The notes below the pieces were generated by a model. That model was not told the DNA's origin and did not search any database. It saw only the letters and a list, made by a program, of their open reading frames with translations. DNA of 64,000 bases from Arabidopsis thaliana (lineage: Eukaryota > Streptophyta > Magnoliopsida > Brassicales > Brassicaceae), in assembly GCF_000001735.4 (NCBI RefSeq), contig NC_003074.8:12090101-12154100 (forward strand). Direction: 5' to 3'. This document shows positions 31,301 to 42,236 of the stretch, piece after piece. Positions within the stretch are counted from its first letter, which is position 1. The number at the start of each line of letters is the position of its first letter. The translations under genes were made by a program, and so were the position numbers.

Positions 31301-31485
31301 ACGTCAGCAAATTCTGACGTGGCAGTGGAATTCCTTGAAATTACGTTTTTTCCGGTAACGTTTAGTAGGGGCACGCTGGGTAATAAAAAAAATCGAAAAT
31401 ACAACAGTAATTAAAAAAAGTTCTGTCGTGTTCTCTTAATAACACCTAATTTCTTACCTATCACAGTTAATCTCCCTTTAGAAAA

Positions 31486-34400
31486 AAAAAAATTGTTCTT
31501 AAAAAAGAAAAAAGTATAAAACCAAATCTAAACACAAAACCTACCTAGTGAGAGTTCTAACATCCACGATTATCGAGTTAATACTAGTTGTCAAGTGTAA
31601 TATATGGACATTGGCATCAAGTGTCAAACTACGAAGGATTCGATTCGAGATAGAAGGTATTCCCTTACTATACAGTATTAATGGATTGGCGACATTCGAC
31701 TTCGAAGATTGGGATTGTTGAAGTGACTCTTCATCCTCTATGCTATGATGGGGCTTCATTGTTACAATTTGCTACAAAGGGCAAACTTAGATCTCAGTTA
31801 TTTAAATAAATACAACAAGCAAATGGCTTGTTCTACGTGTTACTATATATTTTTGGTTGCAAAGGATATAACTAACGTGGGTTATTGTCAAAACAAAAAC
31901 TTTTTTGGCAAAAATTTTGAATTTAGGTATTTTCGGTTTGGGCTTTGAAAAATAGAACTTTGGACCCTATAAATTGATAAATTTGCGCTTGTCTTCTATT
32001 CCTCTTCTTCTTCTCCATCGAGCCTCTTCCTTCTTCATTTTTCAGTCCACATCAATTTCTTGTTTCTTTTTCAAGAAAACTTATAATTATTTTTGAATTA
32101 CAGAATACTAAACCTTAAGATACTATATACGGAACCCAAGCAACAAATTTAATAGATTTTATGAGAGAATTTTAGTTCTGGTTTTGTATATATATGCATG
32201 TATACATGTGTATTTGTGTAGTTATGCCATTGGAAAGCAACCCAAAAATCATCGGATCATAAATCAACTCAAGAACATCATCCTCATCGCCCATATCTTC
32301 CTCCCTGATAATAAACATTATTTTTTTTTGTTTCTAGATCTGATGAAACAAGGATAGAACCGTCATTTCAAATTAGTAAAAGTATTTAATTTTGTAAGTC
32401 ATTGTGAAAATCTTAAAAAATTTAAACTTTTTGAGGCATTCGAGACAATTAACTCTATAACTAACCGTTCATTGTTCATTGATCCTATAACTAATACTTA
32501 GCAAGTGCAAAAGCCACAATTATCATCCTAATTTGATGGTAAATCAATTCATTGATCCAATAACAAATACTTGGCATATAGAATTGTTGAATGTCCCTAT
32601 TGATCCATAGAAATTCAAATTATCCAGAGTATACAATCATTATTGTTTTCAAGAAAATCACACTTAGATTTACAAAAGCTGGAAAATATAAGTTATGCCC
32701 CTTTTATTTAATACTTTGTGTTGTCATCAAATGAAATGACATAATATACTTATAAAAACCACTTACAAAACTTAGAAAGATTTTTTTTTTAAATGACATG
32801 TCGTATAAAAACTCAAAAACCTACTTATTTACGATTTTACAATCCTTTGATTTCTCAAACCAATGATATGTTCATTTACCATTTACTGGAACTACTACAA
32901 ATGTATGAGAAAATTAAATTATTAGAAATAAATAAATAAAGTATGAGATCATGGGTTATATTTATATATGACTTTGCATGTGTTGCCCTTTGTATGAGAT
33001 CAAAGTTTCTGACCCTAAAATAATATCAAAATTTCTATTAAAAACAACAAAAACAAAAATTCTCTGACCGCAAAACCCTCATGTTTTACTCGCTGGAACT
33101 AAAAACCTTGTGAGATTGATGCTGAAACATTATTACTTTTCAATTTCAAACAGTTACCAAAGTCATATTCATACCAATTGTGTTAGCTTTCTTTAGTTTT
33201 GGTGTAGGGTTGTGGAGGTGCCTCCCTAGCCACCCACCCTATATACTTTGGCCTTATCCGCCCAAAATCATACTTTTAATGATTCTGCCCCCTTCACATC
33301 TTGTATATAATACAATTCATCATTATTAATTTTGGTTCTTAATGTATGAGACTCTAGAATCTATTTGCTACAAATATTTTTTTACTCAAATATTTCATTT
33401 TAATCTTTAATTTAAGCATACTGTATATATTAATCTTTTCTAAGAGTTTCAGTTAAATTTTGGTTAATTTTCTATTCTTGTTATTAAGATTATATTGCGG
33501 AAGCTGTATAGAGAAAGAACGTGGGATAAAATGAAAAAGATGCATTGACTAAGGGAAATAAATGGTAGAAAGTGACAAGGTGTTAAGAGTGTGTCTATTC
33601 TTGAGGGTACAAGATCTAAGAGCATATATTATCTTTAATTATAAGATTGTTTTATGTCATATAGACTCAAGATTACGATGGTACTTTCACATACATTTCA
33701 ATCCAATCCAAGCTTTTTGTGTTTTGGATCTTTAGAACTTCAAATCTTTGGACTAGAAAATACGTTAGTTTCCTCTCTTGTAGCTATTGGTTTCTATCAA
33801 TCATGATATGTTTATCAGCTTTTATTGGTACGTTAATAAAATGAAAAAACATGTTTCTAGCTAGACATATGATTTTTTACGGTTTTTACCAATAAACTCA
33901 AATGTACCCTTTATGCCTCGAGGATATTACTTTAGGGATATGAACATACTTTACGGTTTTTACGGTTATATTTCCTTTAAGGAAGGTACATATGTTCATT
34001 AAATTTGTCGAAGCGATTGCTTAAGTGAAAAAATTACCTTGGTTTTAAACTTTAAACATGCTAAAGAAGTGAGGACCTAGAGGAGGAAAAACTTTTGGGA
34101 AGCAAAGTTGGACTTTAAGAAAACTTACTGATTGGGACTTACTAGTCCCGCTAGATGTTATAGTGACAAATTATAGTTTAGGCAAATATGTTTTAACAGA
34201 TTTTAGTATTATATCTGTTTTGGAATGTTATATTTTGTAAGATGATCAAGCCATCATTGAAGTATCGAAGGAACATGAAATGTGTTTGTGTATATACTTT
34301 TTAATGGTCATGTGGTTTCAGCAATTATAGTTCTAGAAAAATGATTTCGTATAAGGGTAACAACATTGTACGTTAAAAATGATTAAGGATGTGTTGCTAG

Positions 34401-34657
34401 TATCTGTTGGGCCAGTGACAAGAAGTCGTGCTAAAATGATCAAGAAGGCATCTAATAAACTAGTTGCAAAAAGGGGTATACAAGGAAAACATTCATAAAT
34501 TCATAAAATCTAGACGATCTACAGATGAATAAATGATTCACTCACATATGCATTGACAGTAAAATAAGTTCTTAAAATTTTAAATCTCCAATCTCAAATC
34601 TCCAATATAAGTATCTTTAATTAAAAGGAACGTTTATTACCATGCACAAGTGACAAT
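31486..34657. other. Gene-poor AT-rich intergenic region
   Basis: Apart from the doubtful frame at 31541-31759 and a CT-rich stretch at 31.99-32.05 kb, I see only A/T-rich sequence with stops in all frames; no RNA gene signature or repeat with clear ends. Confidence 0.5.
31541..31759 (-). other. 72-codon open frame, unassigned
   Basis: ATG at 31759; Ser/Leu-rich, 72 residues, just outside MULE B. I recognise no domain, and neither a promoter nor a partner exon is evident. It could be a fragment of a host gene separated by the MULE insertion or chance. Confidence 0.15.
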
Positions 34658-34712
34658 AAACATATAGTATACTTTTTTTTTTTTTTTTTTGTCAAACAAA
34701 CATATAGTATAC
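34658..34712 (-). mobile_element. Tail-only retroposon insertion with 15-bp target duplication
   Basis: AAACATATAGTATAC occurs at 34658-34672 and 34698-34712. Between the copies are only 18 T residues plus GTCAAAC. On the minus strand this is GTTTGAC followed by poly(A), the end product of target-primed reverse transcription that stopped almost at once. Confidence 0.75.
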
Positions 34713-35424
34713 ATGTAATAAATTAAGTGAACGAATCTCAATATGAAAAGATATAAAATAAACCAATAGTAATCCAACACCAGCAAGGTATGACAAACGT
34801 AAAGACAAGTGTTCTCAATACACGTGTTGAAATTTGATTAAGCTTTTGATACTTATGCATATGTTGATTTAGTTTGGACCCATTGTATAATCACTTGATT
34901 CCATAATTAGGCAAGAAAAATTGAGTTCATTACTTCTCAATCTTTCCAAAGTGAGAATCTCAACTAGTTTTCAACACCCACTTAATGTTGAGTTCAAATT
35001 TGTATACTTAGTTTAAGTTCTATTTAGAAATTAAATACAATATAAAATCGTATCTACAATAAGGTTTCAATCAAATTTTAGTTTTATATAAATAATAAAG
35101 ATACTTTCTCACTTTTAATTATTAGTTATTATTTATTTATTTGCCTACGGGACAAGTACAAAACTTTTGAAGTGCACATATAATTATTAATTATTATTTT
35201 CATATCTTTATTTTGGGGTTTTATGAGTTTTATTTCAAAATTTTCCAATGATTTTAATTTTATTGATAAGCATTTCTATTTTTCATGTCTAAATTTTTTA
35301 TATATATATTTAATCCAATATTTCAAATTAGATGTTTTATATATTACACACACATTTAAACTTGTTATACTTAATATGTCCTAGTTTTATCATTATTTAT
35401 TATATATTTCATATTTTTTAATTC
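34713..35424. other. Intergenic, nothing recognised
   Basis: AT-rich, no coding or repeat signal. Confidence 0.5.
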
Positions 35425-35472
35425 TAAACAATATAGACTAGTTTTTTTTTTGTCGTAAACAATATAGACTAG
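35425..35472 (-). mobile_element. Second tail-only retroposon insertion, 17-bp target duplication
   Basis: TAAACAATATAGACTAG is repeated at 35425-35441 and 35456-35472, separated by ten T residues and GTCG. It has the same structure as the insertion at 34.66 kb (minus-strand tail preceded by GAC), so the same retroposon family may be responsible. Confidence 0.75.
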
Positions 35473-36399
35473 TTTAAACAATGAAAAAATTCGTAGAAAA
35501 TAATAATAATTTTGATTTTTTTTTTAAAGTCTAAATTGTTATATATAGAGTATATCTTATCAAGTACATATTTTAGGTTCAGTGCTACTAATCATTTCTT
35601 ATTTTACCCATAATATTAACAATAATTTATTTAAAAATTAGAAAAAATCTGAAAGATTATTATTATGTTTTCTATTAAAGATTCCTTGGGGCTGGTTTCT
35701 TAGTGCTACATTTTTTATTGGAAGACAAGTTAAATCGAAGTACTCTTTCCGTGCAAAAACCAGAGCCGTCATTTTAGGGGTGTGTTCTTTGTCGTCACGT
35801 TAATGTTCCCAAATTGTCCTCACCTTTTGTCTATGGAGTTATGGTGTTTTGGAAAAAACTGTTTTGACATTCAAGGGCATTATTGGAGTATTTGATTGTA
35901 AATATTTAAAAGACAAGAATAATGTTTACGATTCAACTAATCATGATTTTGATTTTTGCTGCCACCCAACTAAATAAAAGATACCATAGGTAATTACATG
36001 TTCCAAAAATGATTGGTAATATAAGTTTTTCAATTGTACACATTTAGTTAGCATAGAAATGTGTACTTCTTATTTTCAGCCATCACAAGATCTATTTATT
36101 TTGCTGGTTTATTTTGAAATCACTCCTTTGTGTTTTTCCCAATTTTGAAACCTTGTTTTTATTTTTATTTTGCCGAGGTTTCAAAGGCCAAAGACCTCTT
36201 TTCTGTAAATACCAAACTTTTTCATTTTAACTAATGATATTAACATTGTGCCAAGAAAAAACAATATTAATATTCTTAGCAAAAAAAAAAAAAAAAAAAT
36301 CTAAGGTGGACTTCAATTCGGCTTCGAAGTGATTCTAGTATTCCATTGACTCAAAGAGAGGCAATTGGAAAAATTTGTCTTTTTTACAAACAACGTTGA
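35473..36399. other. Intergenic, nothing recognised
   Basis: AT-rich with an A19 run near 36281. No gene or mobile element with definable borders. Confidence 0.5.
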
Positions 36400-36429
36400 T
36401 TTGGGATGCAGACTCAATGTGTAAGTGTA

Positions 36430-36885
36430 ATTGAAAAGATCATATATAGGTCAAAGGGCTATGATACAAGGTGATATTTGGAATTAACCTAGGGTATTAG
36501 AATGCCCTATATACGTTTGGATTAAGATCTTTAGGTAATATATAAAAAATATAGCAATCTTTAATTCTTGAACTAGTTTTTAGGTTAAGTTAGACTATTT
36601 TCCTAATATAGTATTAGAGCTTATAGTTGGCCCAATAGATAAATTCCCACAAAAATTGTTTCTTACTTATGTGGCCCATACAAATGACATGTCTTGTTGT
36701 ATTTACGAGATGTTGGGCTTGATCTGTTTCACGTTGGACCGTTTTTCACCTATATCTCGAAGAAGCCTATTAAAATATCTCACATCGATTAGAATTAAAA
36801 TTCTTGGACAATATAAAAGGATAAGTTCTTAACTCTTAAGTTATCTTTTGGGTTAAGTTAAGTCACAATTTTAATATAGGGTTTT
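36430..36885 (+). mobile_element. Copia-LTR-like relics, two degenerate copies
   Basis: The stretch 36712-36885 (TGTTGGGCTTGATC, TCTCACATCGATTAGAA, GGACAATATAAAAGGATAAG, CTTTTGGGTTAAG) has the layout of the ends of many Arabidopsis copia LTRs. A more decayed relative at 36470-36640 ends AGTATTAGAGCTTA, reminiscent of a TGGTATCAGAGC primer site. No internal coding region. Family and borders uncertain. Confidence 0.4.
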
Positions 36886-37619
36886 GTTCATATTGCGTCT
36901 CGGGTAAAAACATAAGCTATTGCTTCTTTGACGAAGTTTGATATTTTCTGTTACTAAATTATGGGGAAAAAGATATTGTAAATGTATTTCAATTAAAACA
37001 AGAAATGAAGTAGGGTCAGAGCTTGTGTATGCACATGCATGCATTTATATAGATCTAACAAAAGAAGATTAAGACAAAAATCCCCATTACTAGGTATTCA
37101 ACTGTTCATGGTTCCCTACACACTTGTGCATTTATGTGTAAACACTCTTATATACAATAATTCGTCATATCATCTTCATAAATTTTATTTCTAATATTAT
37201 TTTTAAAGAAATAAGAGTCTTGCCTTGTCTCATGAAATCTTTGACAATTTAGTCCACCACTCAAAACATAGAGAGAAAGCGAGAAAGATTCATTTGGCTC
37301 ATCTATAAATTAAATCTAACTAAAACGTAAACATTTCGAAGTCAAGACCCTGAAAATTTTAAATTGTTCTTAATCATTTGTAATGATTTGATTTTGTGAT
37401 TAGCTTTTATACGGTGCTTATAATGCGTTTAAAAGTTCATGTACATAAAAATTTATCTTTATCCACTATGGTAGAAAGTACAACACGTAATTTATTTATG
37501 AATGGAATGATTAAGTAATCTTGTTTTACAGCCACAATTATATATTATCGTCACGTCTTAATCTACCTTTTTTTATTCGGCCATAGTCTTAAATATAGCT
37601 TTTAAATTTAACATATGGA

Positions 37620-37930
37620 AACATGTGTACATTCATTAATGGGTACACGACTCTAAAATATTTAACGACCACATTTAATTAGGAAATATTTAACGACCAC
37701 ATTTTTGATCTCAAGGAATAACTGATACCAGTCGGGTTAGTCGAGTACCTTGGTTGGATAGAGACGTAGAGTGACCGTGGACTGAACGTGGATGCCTTTC
37801 CTACCTGATGACTAGTCGATCTAGGGAAGACTTGCATCCCAAAAGAGGGTTCTGGTGGTCTCATCTTATCTCGTTCTCGGGGTTGGAGCATTTTTGTTGA
37901 TATTGATGTATGTGTCTATGGGTATCAAGA
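37620..37930. other. GC-richer island in AT-rich DNA, unidentified
   Basis: The segment 37710-37890 is much richer in G/C than its surroundings and holds a 70-codon minus-strand frame (37891-37679) with no recognised domain. A 21-base direct duplication (AAATATTTAACGACCACATTT) sits at 37656-37703. It is probably a fragment of a retroelement. The adjoining 37970-38030 sequence (GCTACGCTACAAATTTGAGG) resembles gypsy LTR debris. Confidence 0.3.
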
Positions 37931-38360
37931 GATTTCCGAAAAATACGAAACTCACGTGTGTTGGGTTTTATACTCAATAAGCACATCTAGACTAGATGAT
38001 CTAGTGATAAGCTACGCTACAAATTTGAGGATTGATCCTACAAATTTATCAGAGAAAAATAAAGTTACAGCATGAATCTAGTTAAATAAGTATGGTCTTC
38101 CTAAAATCTCTATACCTTGCTACATCTAGTGAGTTTAGCATACTTTTGCTAAGCCTGCTAAATAAATATATGCATAGTCTAAAATCGTCTAAACAAGTAT
38201 ATATATATATATATATGATGATTTTTAAAAAAAATTTGAAAAAGAAGAAGAAGATTTTTTAAAAGATAGAAAGATGATTATAGAAAAAATGATTTCTAAA
38301 ACCTATGACAAAATAAGAATCTATAAAGAAAAAAAGATGCAGTGATTTTCTTATGGGTTG

Positions 38361-39680
38361 GCTAATTTTATAGCCATAAACTAATTGCATTTTCAGTTTT
38401 TCCCCCTATACTTTTTGCTCCTGAAATTTCTACCATAAACTTTGATAATTCTTTAAATTACAACATGTACTTTCAGATTCATCCTTAAAAATACATTTCA
38501 AATTGAACCGATCATTAAACCGGGATTAACCACAAATCCGCGTTTACTGTACCGCGATTGCGATATACCAGATTAATCACCTATATCCGTTAAGAAAAGG
38601 GTTGACTGATTTTATAGCTATAAACTAATTGCATTTTCAGCTTTCCCCCCAACACTTTTTACTCCTAAAATTTCCACCATAAACTTTGTTAATTCTTAAA
38701 ATTGAAACATGTACTTTCAGATTCATCCTTAAAAATATGTTTCCAATTGAACAGGTCATTAAACCGAGATTAACCACAAAATCCGCGTTTATTGTACCGC
38801 TATTGTGATTTACCCGACTAATCCCACACCCGTTAAGAAAACGACGTCGTTTTGTCTTTGTTATGTAATGTGAATCTATCTATATATGTTATGTGTTGTG
38901 TTAATTGGTAAGGAAAATGACAAATCGAAATAGATAAAACTCCTAATCATAAGGATAGATAAGACTCCAAATCAATCAGTCAACCTAAACAATAACATCC
39001 TAAAGAGAATCAACTTCCGAAAATACATCATCCAAAATAGACAAAAGAGGTTGAAGATTGTTCCAATGACAATCTAAATCAATAAAGAACTAGAACTACT
39101 CTCATTGATCACATAGACTGCTTCTCTGTGTGAGTGTGACTGTATCGGCTCCATGTGGTGTTTCTTGAAGCTCCATTGTAGGCTTACAAAACAACGCTGT
39201 TTTCTTAACGGTGTGGGTGATTAGTTGGGTAAATCACAATCGCGGTACAGTAAACGCGGATTTGTGGTTAATCTTGGTTTAATGACTGGTTCAACTGGAA
39301 ACATATTTTTAAGGATGAATCTGAAAGTACATGTTGCAATTTTAAGAATTATCGAAGTTTATGGTGGAAATTTCAGGAGCAAAAAGTGTGTGGAGAAAAC
39401 CTGAGAATGCAATTAGTTTATGGCTATAAAATCAGCTAACCCTTTTCTTAACGGATATAGGTGATTAATCGAGTAAATCGCAATCGCGGTACAGTAAACG
39501 CGGATTTGTGGTTAATCCCGGTTTAATGACCGGTTCAATTGGAAATGTATTTTTAAGGATGAATCCGAAAGTACATGTTGTAATTTAAAGAATTATCAAA
39601 GTTTATGGTGAAAATTTCAGGAGCAAAAAGTATAGGGGGAAAAGCTGAGAATGCAATTAGTTTATGGCTATAAAATCAGA
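38361..39680. mobile_element. 1.3-kb palindromic element with doubled terminal inverted repeats
   Basis: A unit of about 240 bases (starting GATTTTATAGCCATAAACTA, ending CCGTTAAGAAAA) is present twice in direct order on the left (38361-38605, 38613-38840). It is present twice in the opposite order and strand on the right (39190-39430, 39437-39680). The 340-base centre carries no gene. Units share ATCCGCGTTTACTGTACCGC and TACTTTCAGATTCATCC. I take it for a non-autonomous DNA transposon with compound inverted repeats; ends and duplication not certain. Confidence 0.75.
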
Positions 39681-39689
39681 GTAGAGAGA

Positions 39690-40239
39690 ATTCACGTACA
39701 CAACACAAAAATTCATTCTCTCTCATCATACTCTTTTTTTTCTTTCTACTTTGATATTAAAGAAAGTTGCCAACCCCCATTAAAAGTAATTATTTGTGTA
39801 TAATTTTGTTTATAGAGTATTTTAACCACACAACACTATCAACTTAGAACAAGATTAAATTTTAATGAAATGGATATCGAATTCATATTTTGGTTTATGT
39901 GAAAGCATGATTAATCCATTGAACCCTTTTACTTTTTGTAATATACGTGTATGTTGCATAGTAATTAGCTTAGTTTGTAACTAGCTTAGTTTGTCAACTA
40001 ACTTAGTAATTAGCCCATATACACGTGTATGTTACATACGTGTTTAATATACATGTGTAACTAGCTTAGTTTGTCAAATAAAACTACTGATCTATATCGT
40101 ATTTTATATAAAAGTGTTGTTGTAATATGTATAAAGTTATTAAAAAAAAATTTATAGATGCAAGACTAAAAATACGAGACTTACGTATATAATAATTTAT
40201 TTTCTAACTTAGAAATTGCTGGATTTTATTGAATGTAGA
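39690..40239. other. Intergenic, small local repeats only
   Basis: The words AACTAGCTTAGTTTGTCAA and TACACGTGTATGTTACATA recur at 39.94-40.08 kb. The expected left terminus of the Harbinger element (GGGTCCGAATGG) is not found here. Confidence 0.5.
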
Positions 40240-40343
40240 ATGGAGTCCAATCGTCGACGGAACACAAACCCTTCCAGAGGAACAGTTTCAACTCATCCCA
40301 CTGAAATTTTAACTCCTCCTACAGAAACAACAATACGGGTAAA

Positions 40344-40383
<40 letters not shown>

Positions 40384-42073
40384 TTATACTTAAATTTGAT
40401 AGAATAAATAACATTGTATTCACGAAATTTGTAGAACAAAGACAAGTAGAAATGGACGTACATACAAGAAAAAACATTAATTCAATTGTTCGACGAAGCA
40501 ATTGCCATGAATAATTATACTCTCAAGAATCCTACTTCTATTGGTAGAGAGTATATGGTTGAAAAGTTTAATATAGCATTCAACATGAATATAACTTATG
40601 TTTTTTTTCAAAAACAAGCTTGATGAATTCAGAAAAAGTTACAAGAAGTGGAAAGCTCTTACGCACAAAACAGGCATCACGGTTGATCCTGATACATCTT
40701 TCATAAATGCATCTGATGCATGGTGGACAGAACAAGAGTTTGTAAGTACATCAAATCTTTGTATTAATCAATTATAATTCAAAATTTTGGTATCACGTAT
40801 CTAAATTATTTCAAAATTACAGGGATGCAAATTAACAAAAAACTTGAACCGAAAACCGCCTGTATTTTGGGACGTGATGCAACGATGTCTCGTATTACAT
40901 GATGTTCAATCACAATCTCAACATTTTGCTTGTCAAAGAAGAGAACAATTGATCCACGAGCATGGAGTTGATGAAGAAGGTGAAGATTACTCAGATAGTG
41001 ACAGTGGTAACATGCCACAAACCGAGGTTCCTGAAACGCAAGAAGAAGAAGAAGTGTATCGTGTTACCATTGATGATGATGAAATATTCCAAAATTCTGC
41101 TGCTAGAAGGCAACAACGAGGTAGGCCAAATTTTCAGTCAACCGCTAGACGTGGAAGTAGTGCACAAAGATCTGGAGGAACCTCACGAGTTTCTATTGGA
41201 AGTGGTTCAGGAGGAAGTCGGAGACGACAATCCTTTGAAACAACAATACAAGACAGCATCACTAGCTTCGGAGAATTCCAACGACAAAGTTTTCAACAAC
41301 TTCGTCCTCGTGCTTTTGACCAAGATGATTACGATGAATTTAAAAAGGCGGAAGCGATATTTACCGCCCTAGATCTTCCCAAGCACACTAGATTTCATTG
41401 GGCATGCATTAATGCACTTAAGGAGCTAGTATTTTGGCCTAAGTATTTCATTGATATAGCTGCAAGCCCTGACAAGGATAAGGTACAACTGTTAGAAGCT
41501 ATGACTGGTGTTTCACGCAACAACCAAAATGTGCCAAAATAGTTAGGTTCATGCCATTCATTTGGGAGTCCACATTCAGGAGGTATATCATCTGGAAGTC
41601 CATCCTTAGTGAGTAATAATTTGGGAGGGCAAAATTCACCCGGGTTTTGGGGTCCCATTTATCCATAGTGGAGAACACCACCAAACGTTGCACAGTGGGG
41701 AACACCACCAAACGTTGCACAGTGCAGAACACCACCAAATGCTCCACATTGGGGAACACCACCAAATGCACAGTAGGGCACGCCACCAGATGTTCCACAA
41801 TGGGGAATATCACCAAATGCTCCACAATTGCGGCAAACAGAAAATTTTCAACAAGGTGGTTCAAGCGGAACGACTCCAACAAATGTTCAATATGGATTTT
41901 CAGTTGGATGTCAAGAAGATGGTGCAACAACTGAAACTCCACCAATCATTCAACAAACATCATCATCTGGTCTCGGTTTCACAAATTATTTTGAAACTGG
42001 ACAAATGCCACAAACACCTAGACCGCAAGGATCCAATGCAAGTCATCACAGTGATGTAGGAGATGAATATTAG
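40240..42073 (+). pseudogene. Harbinger ORF1: Myb/SANT-like DNA-binding protein, disrupted
   Basis: Exons 40240-40338, 40435-40741 and 40823-42073, phase 0. Exon 2 holds the Myb/SANT-like domain (KWTYIQEKTLIQLFDEA, then FRKSYKKWKALTHKTG). It has TAG at 40447 and one extra base in the A/T run near 40615, which explains its length of 307. Exon 3 is Ser/Gly/Gln-rich, contains an acidic patch, DEFKKAEAIFTALDLPK, and then a 9-residue repeat (GTPPN-type, about six units at 41.67-41.82 kb). Exon 3 stops: TAG 41540, 41666 and 41774, all in the same frame, which then stays open to 42073. ORF1 proteins bind transposon ends together with the nuclease. Confidence 0.75.
41669..41827 (+). repeat. 27-bp coding tandem repeat in Harbinger ORF1
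   Basis: Units of GGAACACCACCAAAYG with variable linker repeat about six times and encode GTPPN-x-xQW. Opposite and shifted frames also stay open across it, which yields spurious open frames. Confidence 0.75.
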
Positions 42074-42236
42074 TTTGTGTTATTTGTGGTTTATCAATCT
42101 CATTTATGTTTTGAAATGATTTATGTTTTTTTTTAGTTTAATGTTGAATTTATATTTGTAAAATAATCTATGTATAATGTAAGAAATCGTTTGTATTGAA
42201 TTTCAGGCATTTTGTATATGTCAGTTGCGATCATAA

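Larger units (their letters stand above)
15406..31476 (+). mobile_element. MULE copy B: 16-kb VANDAL/Kaonashi-type Mutator-like element with seven genes
   Basis: The right end (GGGAGATTAACTG on the minus strand) and the left end (outermost bases near 15406) each match, inverted, the corresponding end of copy A. Flanks are TTTATAAAA (15397-15405) and TTTAGAAAA (31477-31485), eight of nine bases identical, so an aged 9-bp duplication. Gene order: DUF1985-Ulp1 (+), small charged protein (+), GRF/coiled-coil (-), GRF/membrane (+), unknown (-), RPA-like OB-fold (+), MuDR transposase (-). All non-coding segments, introns included, are dense in GGCTGAGTTAT. Ulp1-like genes carried by MULEs are the published Kaonashi group; DUF1985 is the domain of VANC anti-silencing proteins. 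The transposase gene and two others are broken, so this copy is probably not autonomous now. Confidence 0.85.

Noticed and set aside
36281..36300. A19 run as another tail-only retroposon
   Set aside because: No direct repeat of 10 or more bases found on its two sides.
41499..41945. 148-codon minus-strand frame and 95-123 codon plus frames over the Harbinger ORF1 repeat
   Set aside because: Products of a 27-base repeat that is open in several frames; only the GTPPN frame continues the Myb-like gene.
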